A stretch of 25,489 nucleotides of DNA from a virus. Below the pieces are notes generated by a model. The model worked only from the letters and a program-made list of their open reading frames with translations. It had not been told where the DNA came from and did not search any database. The translations under genes were made by a program, and so were the position numbers. This document shows, piece after piece, positions 16,977 through 22,943 of this stretch; the first letter of the stretch is position 1; each line of letters begins with the position of its first letter. The DNA is taken from positions 1-25,489 of IMG/VR virus record IMGVR_UViG_3300033827_000015, one strand, 5' to 3'.

Positions 16977-17013
16977 ACCTTTAATCGTTCTCTGAGTTTA
17001 GCCACTGCGTAGT
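16926..17013. repeat. 88-bp direct repeat, copy 1
   Basis: Identical to 17499-17586. This copy spans the functional overlap between the end of the 172-codon-frame gene and the start of the helicase gene. Confidence 0.93.
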
Positions 17014-17449
17014 TAAGGGCGTCTTTTGTGAAAGTATCATTGACCAATTTGTTGAAAGACTCCTTGAACGTCCGTACGTTTGCCGCGACGACCCCATCAA
17101 CCGCTTTCGTGAAGGCATTCTCGTCAGAAGAAAATGTCTTCTTCTTGTAAGTCATCTGGTCATTGACAGCCCGTACCAACTCGGTGCGAAAAGTGGTTGG
17201 CTTGCTCCCCTCGCGGTCTCCCCATTGGTCTACCTTCACATATGGGTCATCAAGAACAGCATTGACAAGTTCGGGCATCTTTTTTTCAATAGCTCTTGCA
17301 AGTTCCTGGTTGATAAGGTTGCTCACCTGAGCTGTTATATTCTTGCCGATACCTTGAAGGATTGTTTCTTTTACTTTCTCCTCAATGGATTCTCGAAGGA
17401 ATTCCGGGTCACCAAGTAACTCATGAATGTCAATTTCTATTTTCTGCAT
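16973..17449 (-). CDS. Hypothetical helical phage protein (158 aa)
   Basis: Unrecognised, mostly helical and rich in Lys and Glu. It has an N-terminal segment MQKIEIDIHELLGD, a central NQELARAIEKKM helix, and a C-terminus KLRERLKV that looks like a natural end. I start at the ATG at 17449; the frame continues to a TTG at 17491 just inside the repeat border (172 aa), without a better ribosome site. Its end is inside direct repeat copy 1 and overlaps the helicase start by four bases. The last 13 codons are duplicated upstream at 17546-17586. Confidence 0.68.
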   Translation of the reverse strand: MQKIEIDIHELLGDPEFLRESIEEKVKETILQGIGKNITAQVSNLINQELARAIEKKMPELVNAVLDDPYVKVDQWGDREGSKPTTFRTELVRAVNDQMTYKKKTFSSDENAFTKAVDGVVAANVRTFKESFNKLVNDTFTKDALNYAVAKLRERLKV

Positions 17450-17498
17450 ATCTGCTACCGATCCTTTTTTCTTAACTTTCGTTAACTGCAACGGCTTC

Positions 17499-17586
17499 CC
17501 TGGCGGGGAGGGAAAAGGCTGCGGGAGGGGGGAGCGCGGACATGATCATACCTTTAATCGTTCTCTGAGTTTAGCCACTGCGTAGT
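17499..17586. repeat. 88-bp direct repeat, copy 2 (non-functional ends)
   Basis: A perfect second copy. Read on the minus strand it holds the last 13 codons of the downstream gene (YAVAKLRERLKV) and the first 17 codons of the helicase, both detached from their genes. The helicase-like start here runs into a stop after about 24 codons. Copy 2 meets the stop of the Cys-rich gene at 17586. Confidence 0.93.
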
Positions 17587-17822
17587 CATGGTCTCCCCGC
17601 GAGTCCGCAGTATCCCCGAGCCGGCATCTTTTCATAATTTGGGTCGTCAATCTCCCCATCCGCAACGTACTGGCGTCCGCTCTCTTTGTTCTTGTAAATA
17701 TATTCACTCCATTGCCAGAGCATACATTCGTCACCCAGGCAGAGAGCCCGACACCCCCCGCCAACGATGTTACTCACCAGGGGGCAGAGTTTGGTCTTTG
17801 CCTTTTCAACCGTTGTTATCAT
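17586..17822 (-). CDS. Small Cys-rich phage protein (78 aa)
   Basis: Contains CRALCLGDECMLWQW and a GYCGLAGRP end. Such C-x-LG-x2-C-M-W and GYCG patterns recur in small phage proteins of unknown function that may bind a metal. AGGAG lies 6 bases before the ATG, within the end of the previous gene. Its TGA overlaps an ATG (ATGA), but the frame that ATG opens is now only a short scrambled piece of the 88-bp repeat. The gene that originally followed has therefore been displaced. Confidence 0.65.
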   Translation of the reverse strand: MITTVEKAKTKLCPLVSNIVGGGCRALCLGDECMLWQWSEYIYKNKESGRQYVADGEIDDPNYEKMPARGYCGLAGRP

Positions 17823-17831
17823 AAATTCTCC

Positions 17832-18107
17832 TCAACGTAGCCCGTAGGCCGGTTCAAACTTGACTTCTTCCGGGGCCGCATCTTTCTTAGCTATTGGTCG
17901 CAGCATGAGTTTTTCTATGGTGCTCCGCTCGACAAAGAAGGATTTGATTGTGTCCAAACCCGAAGTATGCCCTGAGTTGTCGTCGAGGGCGTTCATGGAC
18001 ACCTCGACCTCCCATACTTGGACATTATCTTCGTGCCATTGGCGAGGGTACTCATAGGTCTTGTTCGTGTCATCGGTGGTTACGAAAGTCTTCTTTTCTC
18101 GCGGCAT
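17832..18107 (-). CDS. Hypothetical phage protein (91 aa)
   Basis: Unrecognised. The ATG at 18107 shares one base with the upstream stop (TGATG), and GGAGGTGAAG serves as ribosome site. The longer frame to 18131 would use a start inside the upstream gene. The protein looks beta-rich (VQVWEVEVSMNALDD), then helical, with a short acidic-to-neutral tail. No motif is seen. Confidence 0.6.
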   Translation of the reverse strand: MPREKKTFVTTDDTNKTYEYPRQWHEDNVQVWEVEVSMNALDDNSGHTSGLDTIKSFFVERSTIEKLMLRPIAKKDAAPEEVKFEPAYGLR

Positions 18108-18307
18108 CACTTCACCTCCTCCATACACCAACAGATTTCTGAATCAATATCTACCGCCAGCCAAGGGAACCCGCTCAACGGATGATTTCCCTTAAGCTTT
18201 TCAATTTCATCGAAATTGTCGAACTGAACAATGTTTTCGTTGTCATCGACGATTGCAACGACATGGCCGTTGTTTTCTCGCAGATCTACCAAGGCTATAC
18301 TTGTCAT
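18107..18307 (-). CDS. Hypothetical phage protein directly after a G16 run (66 aa)
   Basis: Starts MTSIALVDLRENNGHV right after the G run, giving a compact protein with a beta-rich start and a DFDEIEKLKG-type helix (FDNFDEIEKLKG), ending ICWCMEEVK. Function unknown. The nearest AGGAGG is on the far side of the G run, about 17 bases from the ATG, which is too far for good initiation at this tract length. It may be made alone, when the tract is shorter, or fused to the preceding protein as the present sequence reads. Its stop overlaps the next ATG by one base. Confidence 0.55.
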   Translation of the reverse strand: MTSIALVDLRENNGHVVAIVDDNENIVQFDNFDEIEKLKGNHPLSGFPWLAVDIDSEICWCMEEVK

Positions 18308-18490
18308 CCCCCCCCCCCCCCCCACCTCCTCCTTGCTCCAAGTCTCCGGGCAAATTTTCCAAATCCGGCCACAAACCCTGCACCGGCCTTCAATGTATCC
18401 GCTAATCCGCCTCGGCTCGATCTTCACGATGCCGCCCATGATGCACAGGTCCTGACATGTACACTCCATCGTCTTTGTCATAGTCATCAC
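18107..18490 (-). CDS. Zn-binding phage protein read through a G16 tract into the next ORF
   Basis: As sequenced, one 127-codon frame joins two units. Residues 1-56 form a cysteine-rich domain (C10-x-C12, C16, C37-x2-C40, C47) that looks zinc-binding. Residues 57-61 are Gly from the G run. Residue 62 is the Met of the next protein. With one G fewer the first unit would end at a TGA overlapping that Met codon as ATGA, the joint used throughout this operon. The fusion is therefore probably either a tract-length error or a length-dependent switch. The start ATG overlaps the pyrophosphohydrolase-like stop by four bases. Confidence 0.5.
   Translation of the reverse strand: MMTMTKTMECTCQDLCIMGGIVKIEPRRISGYIEGRCRVCGRIWKICPETWSKEEVGGGGGMTSIALVDLRENNGHVVAIVDDNENIVQFDNFDEIEKLKGNHPLSGFPWLAVDIDSEICWCMEEVK
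18308..18323 (-). repeat. G16 homopolymer at a gene junction
   Basis: Sixteen consecutive G on the coding strand, lying between AGGAGG and an ATG. Runs of this length are prone to slippage in vivo and to error in sequencing. Confidence 0.9.
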
Positions 18491-18822
18491 TCTGCTCTCC
18501 CTTCCCCCTTCTCATCCATTTGCAGCCGGTCTATTTCGGCGGCTATCAGAGCACCGGCGATTGCCAACCCTTCTATTTTGTCGGGACGCCCGTGCTCAAC
18601 GATATAATGCATCCAGGCCATATCCTCGAGGGGAGCATAGTAGCCAAGAAATTCGTCAACCGTTATGCTCGCCGAGTCCACTTCATTTAATGCCCTCAAA
18701 ATCAGTGCGGCAGCGACGACGAGAAGCTCTTGTTTGGTGTGCCCTTCATCATGTTTGAGTGTGTAACCTTTATTCTTTAACTGCCGCTTCCGTTCTGCGG
18801 CTATCAACTCGGCTCCGGTCAT
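18487..18822 (-). CDS. dNTP pyrophosphohydrolase-like phage protein (111 aa)
   Basis: Starts MTGAELIAAERKRQ and ends GALIAAEIDRLQMDEK. This ERxRQ ... HDEGH ... AAEIDRLQ layout is that of a common small phage family often annotated as dATP/dGTP diphosphohydrolase-like (DUF550-like). Members of related folds clean or reshape the nucleotide pool. The catalytic metal ligands would be the acidic residues of the helical core, which I cannot assign with certainty. GGAGGAG stands 5 bases before the ATG at 18822. The frame is open up to 18930, but that part overlaps the repeat array. It is the first gene of the long downstream chain. Confidence 0.65.
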   Translation of the reverse strand: MTGAELIAAERKRQLKNKGYTLKHDEGHTKQELLVVAAALILRALNEVDSASITVDEFLGYYAPLEDMAWMHYIVEHGRPDKIEGLAIAGALIAAEIDRLQMDEKGEGRAE

Positions 18823-18911
18823 TTTGGCTCCTCCGGTCCCCAGTACCGCCGACCTCACGGCCTCATACTCAATAAACATATTCCCCCCTCCCCCGGAAAT
18901 GTGTGTAACCC

Positions 18912-19079
18912 GCGTAATCTCCATGTTCATTTGTAACCCTTATGCCTCATCGTAACCCTTACTACCCATGTTACCCCCACGCTAATTTGTAACCCTTACA
19001 GCTCATCATAACCCTTATTACCCGCGTAATCTTCATGTTAATTTGTAACCCTTACAGCGCATCATAACCCTTATTACCC
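18912..19079 (-). repeat. Three tandem 56-bp iteron-like repeats
   Basis: Units are 19024-19079, 18968-19023 and 18912-18967, slightly diverged. On the minus strand each contains two copies of TAAGGGTTAC or TAAGGGTTAT, giving six in all. The array fills the gap between the 226-aa gene and the pyrophosphohydrolase-like gene. The 397-bp gap (18823-19219) holds no convincing gene. A replication origin with iterons, or an operator array, are both possible. Confidence 0.88.
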
Positions 19080-19081
19080 CT

Positions 19082-19111
19082 GTTACCCCACTAAAACGTA
19101 TTTGGGGTAAC
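19082..19111. repeat. Inverted repeat beside the 56-bp array
   Basis: GTTACCCC and GGGGTAAC are perfect 8-bp arms around a 14-base AT-rich spacer, using the same GGGTTAC-like word as the array. A further 10-bp palindrome lies at 19173-19182 (ACCCGCGGGT), next to an AT-rich stretch at 19183-19215. Together these look like protein-binding and melting sites. Confidence 0.7.
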
Positions 19112-19219
19112 ATGGGTTACTAAGGTTACGTCGTGTTGATTTTATTGAGGAAATCGGGATTGTAACCCTGTAACCCGCGGGTATATTAAATACTATATGA
19201 TATAATAGGGGTGTATTCA

Positions 19220-19900
19220 TTATATTACCTCCCACACATTTTCAACGAACTCCCCGTCGTCGTCGTCTTTCGGCGCGATCTCCTGAAATTTTCTCTGCAT
19301 GAACTCGTTTTTGTATTCCACATCGACAGTGAAGTTTTTAATAATCGCCAATATCTTCTGCTGCGTCGCCGCCCCGATTATGGGTGAGTGGACGACGCCA
19401 GCTAATATCGCAATCTGCCGCACATGCCGCAACGAAAACCCCGCCATGGCCGCGAACCTGTCAGCCTTGACCACCACGCCTTCCAATAATCTCACCGGCC
19501 AGGTTCTTTTCTGGCTGCTTTTGAACTCGACCGCCCAATCCCTGGCCACCGCTTCCTTGTCCTCGCGTAAACACCCCTTGGCCAGCAACACCTTTCCCCG
19601 CAGGCTGTTAATGCGTTCCACCGCCGTGCCCAGTCTCAGGGTAAGGTTGTTGACGCCGATGTCGATGGCGCAGGTGGCGACTTTGGAGGCGGGGATGTGG
19701 AGATAGCTGGAAAGGCCGTTGATAACGAAGGGGATGTTATGGTAGATGCTTTTGAACATATATGTTTTGTAGTCCTCATCCGCCCCCAGGTTGTAATGCC
19801 GGACTACCTCTTCAATGGGGGTGATGATGTAGGTTGCCGCCGCATCCGGATCGAAATTGATGAATCCGCCGCCGCTGTCGCCGTTGCCTATTTGCTCCAT
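19220..19900 (-). CDS. Unknown protein upstream of the repeat array (226 aa)
   Basis: I do not recognise a family. The N-terminus is Gly-rich then mixed; the middle has helices around SSYLHIPASKVATCAIDIGV and RLGTAVERINSLRGKVLL. A possible helix-turn-helix is around FSLRHVRQIAILAGV (about residues 155-169), and the C-terminus is acidic (DDDDGEF). GAGGAG precedes the ATG. It is the gene immediately before the 56-bp repeats, so a DNA-binding initiator or regulator acting on that array is an attractive guess, but only a guess. Confidence 0.6.
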   Translation of the reverse strand: MEQIGNGDSGGGFINFDPDAAATYIITPIEEVVRHYNLGADEDYKTYMFKSIYHNIPFVINGLSSYLHIPASKVATCAIDIGVNNLTLRLGTAVERINSLRGKVLLAKGCLREDKEAVARDWAVEFKSSQKRTWPVRLLEGVVVKADRFAAMAGFSLRHVRQIAILAGVVHSPIIGAATQQKILAIIKNFTVDVEYKNEFMQRKFQEIAPKDDDDGEFVENVWEVI

Positions 19901-20024
19901 GCGCCTTCTCCTCGCGTTCTGGCCGTCCGGACGTAGTTGAACCGGTCCTGATACCCGTTCGTTGATTCTCGTCTCACTTTTGCAGCACAGAGTCCGCTAT
20001 CGTTGAACAAAAGGTAGAAAAACC

Positions 20025-21227
20025 TCATGCTCTTTGTGTGCCACGGGCTACGGTAAAATGCCCATCCAAGAAACGTTGAAGTATGTTCATGCTTGCATTG
20101 TGGTCAGCGTCATCCGCATGCCCACAAACGGTGCATTTGAATACCTCTCCGTTTCTTGACTTCTTGTTGATTGCTCGGCAAGAATTGCACGTTTGAGAAG
20201 AATAAGCAGGTTCTACAAAGGCGAGAAACACACGGTGTTGCTCTGCCTTATCCGCCATCCTCCTGTACAGCAAATCTATATTCCAGTGACCAAGCAACTT
20301 TCGGGTCGCCTTTCCAACTCGTCCTCTGGTCTGCTGTGTTATGTTCAGGATATTCTCCATCACCACAACATCAGTATCCCAAGGGAACCTGTTCGTCACA
20401 AACCCAATATAGTCCTTAATCTCCTTACGAGTCTGGTTCCAGTTATGCGAGTTTTGTCGCCGCCCGTTCAGCTTGTCCAGCTTTGAACGTAACTCCGTTC
20501 CAAGCTCTTCTCCATCGCTGGTGGTCAGCAGTTTGTTTATCCCGATGTCCACCCCAACTGCTTGTCCTTGCTGACTAGTCTTCGGGTCGTCTTTCTCCCA
20601 AAACACATCAGCGTAGTATCGACCTGAAACGTCTCTTCGTAGGCAAACAGACTTTCTCTGTGTCCAACCTGTCTTCTTGAAGTGTCTGCTCCGCTCGTGA
20701 TGTTTCGTCGGAAGAATAAGACTTTCCCTGTTGCCAAAAATGCTTCCCAAGCGTACCCACAAGTCGAACTCAGAAGACTTATTTGCATCTTGAATACGAA
20801 CAAGGTCGGAGTTCAGGTCAATGGTGTTTCCATTGAACACCGGCATCTTTATCCTATGTCTGAAGGCTTTTCCTTTCGACCACTCAGACCATCGGCTTGA
20901 TAAAATACCAAACACGTCTCGGTTGCGTTCTTTAGCTTTACTGTAGGCTTTCTTGTACGCCTGATAGGTCTTCTGCCTATCCTTCTTCGCAACAGACTTG
21001 AGTATCCTTATTGCTTGATTGGCGGCACATTTACGAGCCTTGCCCATCATCCATGAATCAACCTGAACATAAACTTCCGAATTGGCTTTTCCGGGGAGAC
21101 TGTCAGTATTCCAGTACAATTCAACGAAGGCATTGACGACACGAGCGTACTCGGCAAAGAACGAATCCAGCTTTTGCCGTTTCGCTGCTGTAGCGAATTT
21201 CAGTGTATGCTCTACTCGCCGTATCAT
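20025..21227 (-). CDS. tnpB: Stand-alone TnpB nuclease (IS605 OrfB family)
   Basis: 400 residues, of a different subfamily from the first TnpB. The RuvC residues are D227 (GVDIGINK), E291 (VVMENILNI) and D375 (DADHNASMNIL). The zinc ribbon is C347-x2-C350 and C365-x2-C368. All catalytic residues are kept, so it is not a dead, regulator-type TnpB. There is no tnpA beside it. GAGG lies about 9 bases before the ATG. The usual right-end hairpin is not obvious in the 124 bases after its stop; a hairpin of that type is found upstream instead. It sits between the excisionase-like gene and the 226-aa gene. Confidence 0.92.
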   Translation of the reverse strand: MIRRVEHTLKFATAAKRQKLDSFFAEYARVVNAFVELYWNTDSLPGKANSEVYVQVDSWMMGKARKCAANQAIRILKSVAKKDRQKTYQAYKKAYSKAKERNRDVFGILSSRWSEWSKGKAFRHRIKMPVFNGNTIDLNSDLVRIQDANKSSEFDLWVRLGSIFGNRESLILPTKHHERSRHFKKTGWTQRKSVCLRRDVSGRYYADVFWEKDDPKTSQQGQAVGVDIGINKLLTTSDGEELGTELRSKLDKLNGRRQNSHNWNQTRKEIKDYIGFVTNRFPWDTDVVVMENILNITQQTRGRVGKATRKLLGHWNIDLLYRRMADKAEQHRVFLAFVEPAYSSQTCNSCRAINKKSRNGEVFKCTVCGHADDADHNASMNILQRFLDGHFTVARGTQRA

Positions 21228-21286
21228 TTCTGTTCTGCCTCTTTTTTCTTCCTGCGGTTCTCTGCGCTACGTTTCCCGTGAATACT

Positions 21287-21346
21287 CCCCTGACTAAAGT
21301 CAGAGGCTTCTAGGGATTTTCACCCACCGCTTGTATCCCCAAGCGG
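21287..21346 (-). other. Double hairpin resembling an IS605 right end / omega RNA tail, upstream of tnpB
   Basis: On the minus strand, hairpin 1 (21346-21327) has a perfect 7-bp stem CCGCTTG/CAAGCGG. Hairpin 2 (21306-21287) has an 8-bp stem CCTCTGAC/GTCAGGGG with one G-T pair and a TTTA loop. The context AAGCC-hairpin-GGAGTA is the same as at the right end of the complete IS. Right ends normally follow tnpB; here it precedes one. It is either the scar of an older element or a guide-RNA-like transcript placed 5' of its nuclease. Confidence 0.6.
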
Positions 21347-21382
21347 AGAATAAGTCTGCTCTCTGTGTTGTGGAGGGTATCG

Positions 21383-21412
21383 AGGATACCACGGGGCAGG
21401 GTGCGCTGTCAA
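21383..21412 (-). promoter_or_regulatory. Sigma-70-type promoter
   Basis: On the minus strand TTGACA (21412-21407) is followed after 18 bases by TATCCT (21388-21383). It is the best consensus match I see in the window. It would transcribe the double hairpin, the stand-alone tnpB and possibly the 226-aa gene beyond. Confidence 0.55.
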
Positions 21413-21508
21413 TTCACAAATTATGGATATAATTAACTTTTTGTGTCAAATTATTGACGGGTACACCCGCCGGATGGCCGGCGGGCGCAATGCGCGACTC
21501 CGCCACCA

Positions 21509-21718
21509 CTACCTCTTCCGCTTCCCCGTCCTCCGCGTACTCAGCCGCATATTAGCCGCGACGAACGCAGCAACATCATCATCGTTATACACTACTCGGC
21601 TGCCCAGCTTGATGTACGCGGGGCCACTCCCGACCCCGCGCCACTTCTGCAGGGTTTTGACGGACAAGCCCAGCAGTACGGCCAGTTCCCGTTCATTGTA
21701 ACACTTAATCGTCGGCAT
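21509..21718 (-). CDS. Excisionase-type helix-turn-helix protein (69 aa)
   Basis: Reads NERELAVLLGLSVKTLQKWR, then GSGPAYIKLGSRVVYNDDDVAAFV: a helix-turn-helix followed by the short GxGPxY...GxxVxY wing typical of HTH_17/AlpA/excisionase proteins. The tail is Arg/Lys-rich. The ATG shares one base with the preceding stop (TGATG), and GGAGGGG is well placed. It likely regulates transcription or excision. No integrase is visible nearby. It is followed by the promoter region. Confidence 0.8.
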   Translation of the reverse strand: MPTIKCYNERELAVLLGLSVKTLQKWRGVGSGPAYIKLGSRVVYNDDDVAAFVAANMRLSTRRTGKRKR

Positions 21719-22311
21719 CAATCATCCCCTCCTTTCTTCCATCGCATCTCCAGCACATCCTTACTATGCTCCTTATTCCCCGCCGCCATTGCGGACTCGA
21801 TGACCGCTACATCCACACCCAGGTCGAGCAGCGCCCGCGCCATCGCGCTCTTGTCAAAACTCGCCCCCCGCCATTCTTTCATGCTCATCCTGCCAATGCC
21901 GTCCAATGCGACCGCCGCCTCCCCCATGACGCTTAGCATAGCCATCAACTGCGTGTCCACCGCCCCGCGCAGCTCCTTTCCCCTTTCCGTCAACACCTTC
22001 CCCATCCGCTCCAGCACAGCGGCGACAAATCGTGTGCGCACCGCCTGCGGGAAGTCCGGCAAGCCGGAGTTTTCGGCCTTCAGCAGCAGGCCGGCGGGGA
22101 TTGGCAACGGGCGCTGCAACGCCGCCCTCACCTGCCCCGCCGCCTCAGCCAGCGCAGTTGCCAGCCTTGCTTCGGTGCCGTCCGCTAACAGGTCGCCGTC
22201 GCCGTCGCCGTTGCCACCGCCGCTGCTGCTGCTATTACCGCCCGTTGCCGCAACCTCCATGCCCGCTTGTTCCTGTTCACCTTCTCCCTGTTCCCGTCCT
22301 TTGCCAGCCAT
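21718..22311 (-). CDS. Hypothetical phage protein with low-complexity N-terminus (197 aa)
   Basis: I start at the ATG at 22311, preceded by AAAGGGGAG. Residues 1-50 are Gly/Glu/Ser/Asp-rich and disordered-looking, with a GD run from a CGTCGC repeat. Residues 55-190 are helical and ordered (RTRFVAAVLERMGKVL, then DTQLMAMLSVMGEAA, then LLDLGVDVAVIESAM). Function unknown. The same frame is open up to 22983, but that stretch crosses a better-coding frame and is unlikely to be translated as such. The first 127 bases overlap the end of the preceding gene. Confidence 0.6.
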   Translation of the reverse strand: MAGKGREQGEGEQEQAGMEVAATGGNSSSSGGGNGDGDGDLLADGTEARLATALAEAAGQVRAALQRPLPIPAGLLLKAENSGLPDFPQAVRTRFVAAVLERMGKVLTERGKELRGAVDTQLMAMLSVMGEAAVALDGIGRMSMKEWRGASFDKSAMARALLDLGVDVAVIESAMAAGNKEHSKDVLEMRWKKGGDD

Positions 22312-22625
22312 GCTGCTCCCCTTTCCGCCTGTTTGTGTTGCCGCCGGCAGTCCAGATCGGTGTTTTCGATCTTCACATAGTATGCCCGAATGCACCCTAT
22401 CGCCGTCGCCAATATGTCCCTCGCCACCAACCCTTCCGCCGCCATTACCCGCCGGCATACCACGCACTGCCCGCAATGCAGTAGCCGGTCGGCTTGAAAT
22501 CCCCGCAGCATTACGAGGTTGCCCGTTCGCTGCAGTTCCCTGGCCGCCGCCACCGCCATGCCGACATTGACGCTGCATGCCGCCAATGACAGCCGCGCAT
22601 TGTACTGACTGCATAGTATTTGCAC
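22185..22625 (-). CDS. Hypothetical phage protein with Cys cluster (146 aa)
   Basis: Of the overlapping frames here this one has the most natural composition: LLHCGQCVVCRR (C-x2-C-x2-C), then a helix around RDILATAIGCIRAYYVKIEN, then a strongly basic segment, then a repetitive Ala/Thr end over the CGTCGC repeat. The start is a GTG with AAGGTGG upstream. A TAG stands 13 codons before it. It overlaps the next gene by 127 bases, which is unusual, so an indel in the low-complexity region or a shorter true C-terminus is possible. Function unknown. Confidence 0.5.
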   Translation of the reverse strand: MQILCSQYNARLSLAACSVNVGMAVAAARELQRTGNLVMLRGFQADRLLHCGQCVVCRRVMAAEGLVARDILATAIGCIRAYYVKIENTDLDCRRQHKQAERGAAWLAKDGNREKVNRNKRAWRLRQRAVIAAAAAVATATATATC

Positions 22626-22755
22626 CGTCCCACCACCTTGTGTATGTGTGCATTGCCGCTGCTATTGCCACCGCCACTCTACTACCTTTCCACTGTGCGC
22701 TTATGCCCGGCGCTATTTCACAGCCGCCCCCCCCCCCTTGCTCTTGTTTGCTCAT
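22626..22755 (-). other. Possible gene start with C11/G11 tract (frame uncertain)
   Basis: AGGAGACAAC precedes an ATG at 22755 (MSKQEQ), followed at once by eleven G (22727-22737) and then a natural-looking stretch (AQWKGSRVAVAIAAAMHTYTRWWDG). At eleven G the frame stays open for a long way. At ten or twelve it stops within a few codons. The reading may really continue into the 146-aa frame through an indel near 22620. Confidence 0.35.
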
Positions 22756-22794
22756 GTTGTCTCCTGATACTACCTGCCGCCGGCTTGTGTCAAC

Positions 22795-22871
22795 AAAAAA
22801 AAAACAATCACAGCGGCAATAGGCGGGGGCGGCGGCGGCCGGGGCGCATTTTCCCTGCCGCCCACTGCCGC
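22795..22871 (-). terminator. Candidate intrinsic terminator
   Basis: On the minus strand GCGGCAGTGGGCGG (22871-22858) can pair over 14 bp, with two G-U pairs, with CCGCCTATTGCCGC (22826-22813). Eight bases later there is a run of ten T (22804-22795). The loop is long and the spacer longer than ideal. The surrounding 22756-22943 holds no gene I can support. Confidence 0.35.
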
Positions 22872-22943
22872 CCTCGCCTCTGTGAAGCACCTGAAGGGGT
22901 CCAGGAGGCACGATCGCCCCCTGACCCGTAGTTGAGGACGCCC

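Noticed and set aside
17546-17764. 72-codon minus-strand frame ending YAVAKLRERLKV
   Set aside because: It is a shifted reading of the Cys-rich gene joined to the duplicated end inside repeat copy 2, not a gene in its own right.
18912-19079. CRISPR array with 56-bp period
   Set aside because: The whole 56-bp unit is repeated; there are no unique spacers and no cas genes.
21287-21346. Intrinsic terminator
   Set aside because: Neither hairpin is followed by a T run on the minus strand, and the context matches an IS605 right end.
21800-22570. 256-codon plus-strand frame rich in Pro and Ser
   Set aside because: Low-complexity shadow opposite the minus-strand genes of that region.
22767-22793. 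TTGACA with TAGTAT as a promoter before the ATG at 22755
   Set aside because: The spacer is only 15 bases and transcription would begin within the ribosome binding site.
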